DNA of 13,032 bases from Lysobacterales bacterium (GCA_015494035.1 WGBZ01000185.1:1-13032), one strand, 5' to 3'. Numbered from the stretch's first letter, positions 6,692 through 13,032 are shown. Notes: generated by a model from the sequence alone, not told the origin. Numbers and translations are program-made.

Positions 6692-7243
6692 ATGTTTACC
6701 TTGATTGCGGCCATGGACAGGAACCGGCTCATTGGTGCCAACAATGAATTGCCGTGGCGGCTGCCTGCTGATTTGCGGCACTTCAAGGCCTGCACCCTGG
6801 GCAAACCGGTGTTAATGGGGCGTAAAACGTGCGAATCCCTGCCTTTTGCCCTGCCCGGGCGCCAGAATCTGGTGCTGACGCGCAATCCCGGTTTTGCCCG
6901 CGACGGCTTCCAGCGGGTGGAGAGTGAGGAACTCATGCAGTGGCCAGCGGAGGAAGTCATGGTCATTGGCGGGGCCACCGTTTACCGCCAGTTTTTGCCC
7001 CTGGCCTCACGCTTGCTGATTACGCACATTGACCACGAGTTCAGCGGCGATACCTGGTTCCCGGCCTGGGACCCCGATCAGTGGCAAGCAGTTTCCCGCA
7101 TCCACCACCCGGCCGATGAGAAGAATCCCTGGGCCTGTGAGTTTGTCGAGTACCGCCGCCGGGACCACAGCGTGCCGGCGGTACACAGCCAGCCCACTGA
7201 TGACGAACCTGAACAACGCGGTGGCCAGTGCGATGACCACTGA
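6692..7243 (+). CDS. folA: Dihydrofolate reductase FolA
   Basis: FolA reduces dihydrofolate to tetrahydrofolate with NADPH, recycling the product of ThyA. The core is recognisable from MFTLIAAMDRNRLIGANNELPW, the acidic active-site residue Asp27 in PWRLPADLRHF (same number as in E. coli), the NADPH-binding MGRKTCESL (42-50), and VIGGATVYRQF (91-101). The core ends near Arg157, matching the usual length of about 160. A hydrophilic tail of 26 residues (158-183) follows and overlaps the start of kdkA. The ATG overlaps a TAA as TAATG, and there is no Shine-Dalgarno sequence of its own because the upstream bases belong to repeat copy C. Translation may therefore depend on ribosomes finishing the repeat's open frame, or on the repeat sequence itself. 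Confidence 0.96.
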   Translation: MFTLIAAMDRNRLIGANNELPWRLPADLRHFKACTLGKPVLMGRKTCESLPFALPGRQNLVLTRNPGFARDGFQRVESEELMQWPAEEVMVIGGATVYRQFLPLASRLLITHIDHEFSGDTWFPAWDPDQWQAVSRIHHPADEKNPWACEFVEYRRRDHSVPAVHSQPTDDEPEQRGGQCDDH

Positions 7244-8072
7244 AATCATCAGCACAAACAAAGCGGGAGAGTGGGTGATTCATACACCGCAGTTAACCCC
7301 GGAAGACAGCTGGTTTGACCACCAATACTGGCTGGATCAGGGGCGCTTACTGGGTGCCAGTTCCGGTCGCGGCTCGGCCTGGATGGTGAAATCCCCCCAG
7401 GGCAAATGGATGCTGAGGCATTATTTCCGTGGTGGTTTGCCGGCTCGCATAATTCGTGACAGGTATATTTGGCAGGGCCTGGAAAAGACCCGTGCGGTGG
7501 CAGAATGGCGCTTGCTGCAACGCATGAGCCAACAGGGTTTGCCTGTGCCGCAGCCGGTGGCGGCACGCGTGCAGAAAAAAGGGTTTTTCTACACCGCTGA
7601 CATTCTCATGCAGTTTGTGCTGCATGAGCAGACTTTCACCCGGTTTCTCAATAGCGAAGCCGCCAGCGGTGAGCTGGCCAACTGGCAAAAGGTGGGTCGT
7701 GCGATAGGTCAGCTGCACGGTCACGGTTATTTTCATGCCGACCTGAATGCGCACAATATTTTGTTGTCCAAGGACCTGGCCTGGTTGATTGACTTTGACC
7801 GTGGGCGCTACCTCGGGGAACCACAGGGTATGAAGATGACTGACAGCCAACCGGAACGCACACCGCTGACACCCTGGCAGCGAGACAACCTCAAGCGGTT
7901 GCGGCGCTCTATCCAGAAGGTGACGGTGGCCAGCAAAACGCCGCAAGGCACCGCGCAGTCCATTTCGTCGCCGGCCCTGGACGCCGGCTGGACGGCACTG
8001 ATGGACGCCTATCACCAAAGCCGTGACGAGGCCATGCGTAAAATTGTTCATTCCTCAGCACCACAGCCATGA
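7233..8072 (+). CDS. kdkA: 3-deoxy-D-manno-octulosonic acid (Kdo) kinase
   Basis: KdkA phosphorylates Kdo in the lipopolysaccharide inner core at the cytoplasmic face of the inner membrane, using ATP. The 279-residue product is a small protein-kinase-like enzyme. SSGRGSAWMV is a glycine-rich loop, LRHYFRGG follows, and the catalytic loop is HGHGYFHADLNAHNILL (Asp170 in the HAD variant of the kinase HRD motif). The metal-binding motif is IDFDRGRY (Asp187-Phe-Asp189). HADLNAHNILL closely matches the Haemophilus-type Kdo kinase family as I remember it. I chose the ATG at 7233 (GGTGG seven bases upstream, 11-bp overlap with folA). In-frame ATGs at 7200 and 7029 would add residues read from folA in another frame, although 7200 cannot be excluded. 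The C-terminus overlaps moaA as ATGA. Confidence 0.87.
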   Translation: MTTEIISTNKAGEWVIHTPQLTPEDSWFDHQYWLDQGRLLGASSGRGSAWMVKSPQGKWMLRHYFRGGLPARIIRDRYIWQGLEKTRAVAEWRLLQRMSQQGLPVPQPVAARVQKKGFFYTADILMQFVLHEQTFTRFLNSEAASGELANWQKVGRAIGQLHGHGYFHADLNAHNILLSKDLAWLIDFDRGRYLGEPQGMKMTDSQPERTPLTPWQRDNLKRLRRSIQKVTVASKTPQGTAQSISSPALDAGWTALMDAYHQSRDEAMRKIVHSSAPQP

Positions 8073-9175
8073 GTGCCACTACCCCTCAAGCCGTGACAGA
8101 TCGCTTGGGCCGGCCAGTGCGGGATTTGCGCATTTCGGTCATGGACACCTGCAATTACCGCTGCCCGTATTGCATGCCGGCAGAAAAGTTTGACGACAAT
8201 TACCAGTTCCTGCGCCCCCACCAACGCCTGAGCTTCGATGAAATCGTGGCCATCGCCGAGGCTTTTGCCTACCATGGCGTCAACAAGCTTCGCCTGACCG
8301 GCGGCGAGCCGTTGTTGCGCAAGAACCTGCCACAGCTGGTGCAGCGTCTGAACGCCATTGACGGCATTGAAGACATTGCCCTGACCACCAACGGTCTGTT
8401 GCTGAGCAGACAATTGCCCGATCTGGTGGCCGCAGGTCTGAAACGCGTCACGATCAGCCTGGATTCACTGGATGCTGAACAATACCGCCGGCTTTCAGGC
8501 AACCGGGGCGATTTACACACCGTACTGCGGGCCATTGACACGGCCGTGGCCAGCCCTTTGCAATCGGTCAAGGTCAACTGCGTGATTCAGCGCGGCGTCA
8601 ACGAACAACAGGTCCTGCCGATACTGGAGCGCTTTCGCCACACCCCGGTGGTGGTGCGGTTTATCGAGTTTATGGACGTGGGCAATAAAAATGACTGGCA
8701 CCGGGAACAGGTTATAACGGCCGCTGAAATCCTCGAAGTCATCCAGGCCCACTGGCCGTTGCTGCCGCTCAAGCCCAACTACCGGGGCGAAGTGGCCTCA
8801 CGCTACGCCTATGCCGATGGCGGCGGTGAAATCGGCTTTATCACCAGCATCAGCCAGCCTTTTTGCGGCGATTGCTCCCGTGCCCGCCTGTCAGCCGATG
8901 GCAAGGTTTACACTTGCCTGTTTTCTTCCCGCGGCCATGACTTGCGGCCCTTGTTGCGGGCCGGAGCTGACGCAAAAGGTTCACATTCAACAGGCGCTGA
9001 CTCGCTAAAAGAACCCCGGCCCCTGTCTGATAGCACCGTGGCGGCCCTGCGTCAGGCGGTGGCCGATATCTGGGCCCGGCGGACGGATCGCTACAGCGAG
9101 AAACGCAGCGAATTGCGGCAAAGCAGACGCAACAAAACCAGCAACAAGATCGAAATGTATGTGATCGGCGGCTAA
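8069..9175 (+). CDS. moaA: GTP 3',8-cyclase MoaA (molybdenum cofactor step 1)
   Basis: MoaA is a radical SAM enzyme that converts GTP to 3',8-cyclo-dihydro-GTP in the first step of molybdopterin synthesis. The N-terminal SAM cluster motif is CNYRCPYC (Cys28, Cys32, Cys35), followed by LRLTGGEPLLRK and TISLDSLD of the barrel. The second, substrate-binding [4Fe-4S] cluster is FCGDC with a later YTC (Cys266, Cys269, Cys283). The protein ends in IGG, and the C-terminal GG is a known functional element of MoaA. The 368-residue length exceeds E. coli MoaA (329); a segment of about 20 residues (KGSHSTGADSLKEPRP) after LLRAGAD, plus an Arg/Lys-rich stretch near the end, account for much of this. The ATG overlaps the kdkA TGA, implying coupling. 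Confidence 0.96.
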   Translation: MSATTPQAVTDRLGRPVRDLRISVMDTCNYRCPYCMPAEKFDDNYQFLRPHQRLSFDEIVAIAEAFAYHGVNKLRLTGGEPLLRKNLPQLVQRLNAIDGIEDIALTTNGLLLSRQLPDLVAAGLKRVTISLDSLDAEQYRRLSGNRGDLHTVLRAIDTAVASPLQSVKVNCVIQRGVNEQQVLPILERFRHTPVVVRFIEFMDVGNKNDWHREQVITAAEILEVIQAHWPLLPLKPNYRGEVASRYAYADGGGEIGFITSISQPFCGDCSRARLSADGKVYTCLFSSRGHDLRPLLRAGADAKGSHSTGADSLKEPRPLSDSTVAALRQAVADIWARRTDRYSEKRSELRQSRRNKTSNKIEMYVIGG

Positions 9176-9185
9176 AATGAGCCGC
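9168..9185 (+). other. Small hairpin across the moaA stop
   Basis: GCGGCT (9168-9173) and AGCCGC (9180-9185) pair perfectly around a six-base loop containing the end of the moaA TAA stop. No T-run follows, so it is not an intrinsic terminator. It may help stabilise or process the moaA-moaC message, or be chance. The rest of the 45-bp gap holds only the moaC ribosome binding site. Confidence 0.3.
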
Positions 9186-9220
9186 TGCCATAAAAAGAAC
9201 AAAAAACAAGGACACAACAA

Positions 9221-9712
9221 ATGACCCGTCTCACGCACCTGGATGAAAATAACAACCCGAGTATGGTGGACGTCAGCCACAAGGCCGTCACCCGTCGCAG
9301 CGCCACAGCGCAAAGTGTGGTGTTTCTGCCACCAGCAGTGCAAGCGGCGTTTCACGACGGTGAATTGATGACCCCCAAAGGCCCGGTTTTTCACACGGCC
9401 ATCATTGCCGGTGTCCTGGCTGCCAAGCAAACCCACCATCTGATTCCTTTCTGCCACCCGCTGGGGATTGAAAACTGCAAAATTAACATGCAGCTGGATG
9501 ATACAGGCAACGTGCGCATTCACTGCACGGTCACCGTCACGCACAAAACCGGTGTGGAAATGGAAGCCCTCACCGGCGCCAGCGTCGCCGCGTTGACGGT
9601 GTATGACATGTGCAAGGCCCTGTCCCAGGACATGGTGATCGGTGAAACCCGCTTACTGAAAAAAACCGGTGGTAAAAGCGATATCGACCACAGTAATGAG
9701 GATAACCAATGA
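9221..9712 (+). CDS. moaC: Cyclic pyranopterin monophosphate synthase MoaC
   Basis: MoaC converts the MoaA product 3',8-cyclo-dihydro-GTP to cyclic pyranopterin monophosphate, the second part of the first molybdopterin stage. The 163-residue product (161 in E. coli) starts with MTRLTHLDENNNPSMVDVSHK, typical of the family. The active-site Lys53 in TPKGPVF, the histidines of HHLIPFCHPL, and the block KTGVEMEALTGASVAALTVYDMCKA with Asp129 and Lys132 correspond to E. coli Lys51, Asp128 and Lys131. A good ribosome binding site, AAGGA (9208-9212), lies eight bases before the ATG. This is the clearest initiation site in the folA-uvrC run, and fits the only sizeable gap there. The stop overlaps moaD as ATGA. 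Confidence 0.97.
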   Translation: MTRLTHLDENNNPSMVDVSHKAVTRRSATAQSVVFLPPAVQAAFHDGELMTPKGPVFHTAIIAGVLAAKQTHHLIPFCHPLGIENCKINMQLDDTGNVRIHCTVTVTHKTGVEMEALTGASVAALTVYDMCKALSQDMVIGETRLLKKTGGKSDIDHSNEDNQ

Positions 9713-10011
9713 GGCCGGAAATCAAATCAGCGCAGGACTCACCAGCCCGGCAGCTTACAGTCGAGCTTTACGGTCGCCTCAAGGATCAGCTCGGCTTCGT
9801 GCACAGCACACGTCAGACAACTGCCACCACGCCGGCCCAGTTGTGGCAGGAGCTGGTTGCCGAGAGGCTGCAGCAACACAAGGGTCTGGAAGCCGCGCAG
9901 CTGGCCCCGGAAAGCATCCGCCCGGTGATTAATGACACGTTTGCGGCCTGGGATGACACCCTGACCGAGGGTGACCGGGTTGCTTTCTTACCACCTTCTT
10001 CGGGAGGTTGA
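9709..10011 (+). CDS. moaD: Molybdopterin synthase sulfur carrier subunit MoaD
   Basis: MoaD is the small ubiquitin-like subunit of molybdopterin synthase. Its C-terminal glycine is activated to a thiocarboxylate and donates sulfur to cyclic pyranopterin monophosphate. The 100-residue product begins with a short polar extension, then the beta-grasp start LTVELYGRLKDQLG, and finishes with the diagnostic DRVAFLPPSSGG. Family members are usually about 80 residues, so the first 15 or so residues are extra. The ATG at 9709 overlaps the moaC stop as ATGA, and no later ATG precedes the conserved region. The next gene, moaE, begins after a single base, so the two partner subunits would be made from coupled frames. 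Confidence 0.94.
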   Translation: MRPEIKSAQDSPARQLTVELYGRLKDQLGFVHSTRQTTATTPAQLWQELVAERLQQHKGLEAAQLAPESIRPVINDTFAAWDDTLTEGDRVAFLPPSSGG

Positions 10012-10012
10012 T

Positions 10013-10423
10013 GTGTTTGCCCTCAGTCAACAGCCTATTAATGCCCAGTCCCTGCGCCAGCAATGCCAGGACCCGCAAGCCGGTGGATTCGTCTGCTTCG
10101 AAGGCTGGGTGCGCGATCATAATCAGGGCAAATCCGTCACCCGTCTGGCCTATGAGGCCTACCCGGCACTGGCCAAGAGCGAGGGCGAACGCATACTGGC
10201 TGAAGCCCGCCAGCGCTTTGATATTGTGCAGGCGGTCTGTGTGCACCGGGTGGGAATGCTGGACATCGGTGACATGGCCGTGTGGGTGGGCGTTTCTGCC
10301 GCCCATCGTGACGCCGCATTCAAGGCCTGTCGCTACATCCTGGATGAAGTGAAGTCCCGCGTGCCTATCTGGAAAAACGAAAGCTGGACAGACGGTGAAT
10401 CCGGCTGGGTTGAACAGGAATAA
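10013..10423 (+). CDS. moaE: Molybdopterin synthase catalytic subunit MoaE (GTG start)
   Basis: MoaE is the large subunit that binds cyclic pyranopterin monophosphate and, with two MoaD thiocarboxylates, forms the dithiolene of molybdopterin. Visible motifs are GGFVCFEGWVRDHNQGKSV near the N-terminus, YEAYPALAKSEGERI, VCVHRVGMLDIGD, VGVSAAHRDAAF, and the active-site lysines in VKSRVPIWKNE (Lys114 and Lys121). I chose the GTG at 10013 because GGGAGG (10002-10007) lies five bases upstream and the moaD stop ends one base before it, giving 136 residues. An in-frame ATG at 9971 would add 14 residues inside the conserved end of moaD. The protein is slightly shorter than E. coli MoaE (150), lacking the C-terminal tail after WVE. 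moaB/mogA and moeA are not in this window. Confidence 0.94.
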   Translation: MFALSQQPINAQSLRQQCQDPQAGGFVCFEGWVRDHNQGKSVTRLAYEAYPALAKSEGERILAEARQRFDIVQAVCVHRVGMLDIGDMAVWVGVSAAHRDAAFKACRYILDEVKSRVPIWKNESWTDGESGWVEQE

Positions 10424-10427
10424 GCCC

Positions 10428-12275
10428 ATGGCGAAGGCCGCTTCGCACACATCATCGGATTTTGACGGCAAAGCCTATGCCAGGGCCTTGCCAGAGCTGC
10501 CTGGCATCTATCAGATGCTGGATGGTCACGACAAAGTCATCTACGTGGGCAAGGCGCGTAACTTGAGAAAACGCGTGGGCAGCTACTTCAGCGGACGGGC
10601 CAAAGACACCAAAACTATGCAGTTGCTGCGTCAGGTGGCCGCCATGCAGCACAGCATCACGCGCACCGAAGCCGAAGCCCTGCTGCTGGAAAACCAGCTC
10701 ATCAAGAAATACAAGCCGCGTTATAACATTCTGCTCAAGGACGGCAAAAGTTACCCCTATATTTATCTGTCGGTGAACGACGACAAATACCCTTTACTGG
10801 AGTTTCGCCGAGGCGCCAAAACCAGTAAGGGCCGTTATTACGGTCCGTATCCCAGCGCCCAGGCGGTGCGTCACACGCTCAACCACCTGCAAAAGCTGTT
10901 TCGCGTGCGGCAGTGCAATAACCAGACCTTTTCCAACCGCTCCCGCCCGTGCCTGCAACACCAGATTGGACGCTGTTCGGCGCCGTGCGTTGGTTTGATC
11001 AGCCCGGAAGAATACCAGCGCCAAATCGATTACACCGAACAGTTTCTGCAAGGCAAAAGCGAGCACATCATCCAGCAGCTGGTGACGGAAATGGAAGCCC
11101 ATGCCGAAAACCTGCGATTCGAGCAGGCTGCGGCGGTGCGTGACCAGATCCGCGAACTGAAGCAGATGCAATCGCAGCAGTTGATGGAAAACAACCGCGC
11201 GGTCAACCTCGATGTGTTCTGCCTGTTACAGGACTTTGGCGTCTCGGTGGTGACCCTTGGGGCCATCCGCAACGGCCAGGTGCTGGGGCACCGCAGCTTC
11301 TTTCCCAAGGCGCCGGCTGGCAGCAGCCCGGCGGCCATATTACAGGCGTTTCTCAGCCAGTATTACCTGGACAAGCCGGTGCCGGAAACTGTGATCAGCA
11401 ATACCGCCGTGGCCGAGCCCGAGCTGCTGGGCGAAATGCTGTCGCAGCTGGGCGGGCGCAAGGTCAGTCTGGTTCACAAGCCGCGCGGGCAGCGACGGCG
11501 CTGGCTGGAATTGACCGAAACCAATGCCCGTAACGCCTTGCAACAAAAGCTCAGCAAGGTCGCCAACTGGCAGCAGAAATGGCAGACCTGGGAAAACCAG
11601 CTGGGACTGAAAGGGCCGGTGCAACGGGTGGAATGTTTTGATATCAGCCATTCACACGGCGAGCACACGCGTGCCTCCTGTGTGGTTTTTGATGTGAATG
11701 GCACCAACAGAAAGCTTTATCGCATTTACCGGATTTCCGGGATCACCGGCGGGGATGATTACGCGGCTATGCGTTCGGTGTTGGAAAAACGCCTGCAGTC
11801 GCTCAAAAAACATGCCCTGGAGTTGCCGGATGTGTGGCTCATTGATGGTGGCAAAGGGCAGGCCAACCAGGCCCGTCAGGTGTTGGCAGAGCACGGCATC
11901 GATGACATCGAAGTGATTGGCATTGCCAAGGATGAAAACCGCACAGCCGGTCAGGAGCGGCTGTTTGTGCTCAGCCAGGACCGGATGCTCAAGCCCGAAT
12001 CACATTCCCTGCTGTCTCACATGGTGCAGTTTATCCGCGACGAAGCGCACCGCTTTGCCATCAGCGGGCACCGCAAGGCATTGACCAGGTCACGCAAAAC
12101 ATCGCCTTTGGAAGGCATCCCCGGTGTGGGCCAGCAACGCCGGTTGCGGCTGCTGAAACACTTCGGTGGCCTGCAGGGACTGGAAAAAGCCGGTATCGAG
12201 GAAATTGCCGCCATCCCGGGCATCAGCCGCGCCCTGGCTGAGAAAATTTACCGCCATTTACACCGTGCCGGTTGA
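10428..12275 (+). CDS. uvrC: Excinuclease ABC subunit UvrC
   Basis: UvrC makes both incisions during nucleotide excision repair, in complex with UvrB on damaged DNA. The 615-residue product (610 in E. coli) has the N-terminal GIY-YIG nuclease for the 3' cut (PGIYQML at 25-31; VIYVGKARNLRKR at 37-49), the cysteine pattern RPCLQHQIGRCSAPC, a UVR domain that contacts UvrB (EQAAAVRDQIRELKQMQ), the RNase H-like nuclease for the 5' cut (VECFDISHSHGE, LIDGGKGQANQA, HRFAISGHRKA), and C-terminal tandem helix-hairpin-helix motifs (GIPGVGQQRRLRLLKHF; AAIPGISRALAEKIY). The ATG at 10428 has AGGA upstream and starts four bases after moaE. A GTG at 10395, inside moaE, would add 11 residues. Confidence 0.97.
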   Translation: MAKAASHTSSDFDGKAYARALPELPGIYQMLDGHDKVIYVGKARNLRKRVGSYFSGRAKDTKTMQLLRQVAAMQHSITRTEAEALLLENQLIKKYKPRYNILLKDGKSYPYIYLSVNDDKYPLLEFRRGAKTSKGRYYGPYPSAQAVRHTLNHLQKLFRVRQCNNQTFSNRSRPCLQHQIGRCSAPCVGLISPEEYQRQIDYTEQFLQGKSEHIIQQLVTEMEAHAENLRFEQAAAVRDQIRELKQMQSQQLMENNRAVNLDVFCLLQDFGVSVVTLGAIRNGQVLGHRSFFPKAPAGSSPAAILQAFLSQYYLDKPVPETVISNTAVAEPELLGEMLSQLGGRKVSLVHKPRGQRRRWLELTETNARNALQQKLSKVANWQQKWQTWENQLGLKGPVQRVECFDISHSHGEHTRASCVVFDVNGTNRKLYRIYRISGITGGDDYAAMRSVLEKRLQSLKKHALELPDVWLIDGGKGQANQARQVLAEHGIDDIEVIGIAKDENRTAGQERLFVLSQDRMLKPESHSLLSHMVQFIRDEAHRFAISGHRKALTRSRKTSPLEGIPGVGQQRRLRLLKHFGGLQGLEKAGIEEIAAIPGISRALAEKIYRHLHRAG

Positions 12276-12278
12276 TTT

Positions 12279-12296
12279 TGGCCAGGCAACTGGCTA
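12279..12296 (+). other. GCAA-tetraloop hairpin in the uvrC-pgsA gap
   Basis: TGGCCAG (12279-12285) and CTGGCTA (12290-12296) form a seven-base stem with one G-T wobble, closed by a GCAA loop, a stable tetraloop type. No T-run follows, so it is not a standard terminator. It lies 4 bases after uvrC and 33 bases before pgsA, whose ATG has no visible Shine-Dalgarno sequence. It may mark an mRNA end or processing site. Confidence 0.4.
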
Positions 12297-12329
12297 CCCT
12301 TCGCCTAAGCCTTTCACCGTCACCCGCCC

Positions 12330-12935
12330 ATGACCAAACACCTGCCTAATGCCTTGACCATTTTGCGCATCGCGCTGATTCCGGTGATGATTCTGTTTTT
12401 TTATTTGCCAGTGCCCTGGGGCCGCAAGGCCGCCACGGTGGTGTTTGTCCTGGCCAGCCTGACAGACTTTCTGGACGGTTATTTTGCCCGCAAGCACAAG
12501 ACCTTTTCCCGTTTCGGGGCCTTTCTTGACCCGGTGGCCGACAAGCTCACCGTTTCCACCGCCTTGATCATGCTCCTGCAAAGCCACCCCACGATTCTGA
12601 TGATGATTGCCACCCAGGTGATTATCGGCCGAGAGATCACCGTCTCGGCCCTGCGCGAATGGATGGCCGAGCTGGGCGAACGGGCCACCGTTGGCGTGGC
12701 CATGATTGGCAAGATCAAAACCGTGTTTCAGATGACCGCCATTGGCTTTCTGCTGTACAAGGACCCGATCCTGGGCTTGCCGGTTTTCCGCATTGGCCTG
12801 GTATTGCTCTACGTGGCCGCTGTTTTGACCTTGTGGTCCATGTTTGTTTACCTGAAAGCCGCCTGGCCAATGATGCGCATAAGTGATACTGACAGCCAGG
12901 GCAATGCAGAGCCGGTGGCCGAAAAAAGCGAATAA
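12330..12935 (+). CDS. pgsA: CDP-diacylglycerol-glycerol-3-phosphate 3-phosphatidyltransferase PgsA
   Basis: PgsA is an inner-membrane enzyme that makes phosphatidylglycerol phosphate from CDP-diacylglycerol and glycerol-3-phosphate, the committed step to phosphatidylglycerol and cardiolipin. The 201-residue product begins MTKHLPNALTILRIALIPVM, typical of the family, and carries the CDP-alcohol phosphotransferase signature D-G-x2-A-R-x8-G-x3-D-x3-D in full (DGYFARKHKTFSRFGAFLDP, then VADK). Several hydrophobic segments fit membrane helices, the last being VFRIGLVLLYVAAVLTLWSMFVYL. The tail is polar. The ATG at 12330 is the only reasonable start because a TAA lies in frame just upstream; no Shine-Dalgarno sequence is visible. 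The order uvrC-pgsA-tRNA-Gly matches enterobacteria, but the response-regulator gene often found before uvrC (uvrY/gacA) is replaced here by moaE. Confidence 0.95.
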   Translation: MTKHLPNALTILRIALIPVMILFFYLPVPWGRKAATVVFVLASLTDFLDGYFARKHKTFSRFGAFLDPVADKLTVSTALIMLLQSHPTILMMIATQVIIGREITVSALREWMAELGERATVGVAMIGKIKTVFQMTAIGFLLYKDPILGLPVFRIGLVLLYVAAVLTLWSMFVYLKAAWPMMRISDTDSQGNAEPVAEKSE

Positions 12936-12941
12936 ATGTGG

Positions 12942-12969
12942 TTGACAAAAACCACTTCCGCGATAAAAT
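12942..12969 (+). promoter_or_regulatory. Promoter of the tRNA-Gly gene
   Basis: A perfect -35 TTGACA (12942-12947) and a -10 TAAAAT (12964-12969) are separated by 16 bases. Transcription would start near 12976, a few bases before the mature tRNA. The bases after the -10 (GTGCGTCC) are GC-rich, like the discriminators of stable-RNA promoters under stringent control. A perfect dyad, GTGGTT (12938-12943) and AACCAC (12950-12955), overlaps the -35. Confidence 0.85.
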
Positions 12970-12982
12970 GTGCGTCCTCAAA

Positions 12983-13032
<50 letters not shown>

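Noticed and set aside
6562..6978. Minus-strand open frame of 138 codons covering repeat copy C and the start of folA
   Set aside because: It spans two unrelated sequences (repeat and folA) and has no family resemblance. It shows only that the repeat is also open on its other strand.
7029..7232. Upstream ATG at 7029 as the start of kdkA
   Set aside because: The added residues are folA sequence read in another frame and have no kinase features. The ATG at 7233 fits the family better; 7200 remains a weaker alternative.
9971..10012. ATG at 9971 as the start of moaE
   Set aside because: It lies inside moaD and would add 14 unconserved residues. The GTG at 10013 has a clear GGGAGG ribosome binding site and follows the moaD stop by one base.

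Overview
The window looks like chromosomal DNA of a free-living, Gram-negative gammaproteobacterium. Four things point there: a Kdo kinase gene (kdkA) for lipopolysaccharide, the uvrC-pgsA-tRNA-Gly order familiar from gammaproteobacteria, a partial tRNA-Gly whose 50 visible bases match my memory of the E. coli gene, and an E. coli-length thyA. The genus cannot be named from the sequence. Every gene reads left to right, and packing is tight, with many stop/start overlaps.

Region 1 (1-5202): the 3' end of sdhE, then ispG (isoprenoid synthesis), then three valine-catabolism genes: mmsA, an isobutyryl-CoA-type acyl-CoA dehydrogenase, and a 3-hydroxyisobutyryl-CoA hydrolase. These cover three of the five steps from isobutyryl-CoA to propionyl-CoA. 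The enoyl-CoA hydratase and the 3-hydroxyisobutyrate dehydrogenase are not in the window.

Region 2 (5188-6692): thyA with its own promoter, preceded by a Rho-independent terminator and bracketed by three copies of a 158-bp palindromic repeat. One copy (A) lies before the terminator. Two tandem copies (B, C) lie between thyA and folA. The element has 18-bp imperfect terminal inverted repeats, a central perfect 14-bp palindrome and probable 4-bp target duplications (CTAA). It looks like a MITE, that is, a small non-autonomous transposon derivative. Removing B and C in silico restores a TAATG stop/start overlap between thyA and folA, so the array appears to have landed exactly in that overlap. 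Each copy carries an open frame, and the one running through B+C ends on the TAATG at the folA start. Copy A supplies the stop codon of the upstream hydrolase gene. This is the most unusual part of the window.

Region 3 (6692-12275): a compact run of folA, kdkA, moaA, moaC, moaD, moaE and uvrC, with overlaps or very short gaps except 45 bp before moaC. It joins folate reduction, lipopolysaccharide inner-core phosphorylation, molybdopterin synthesis and nucleotide excision repair. ThyA and FolA form a metabolic pair: ThyA turns methylene-tetrahydrofolate into dihydrofolate, and FolA reduces it back.

Region 4 (12276-13032): pgsA (phosphatidylglycerol synthesis), a strong-looking promoter with a GC-rich discriminator, and the first 50 bases of tRNA-Gly(GCC), cut by the window end.
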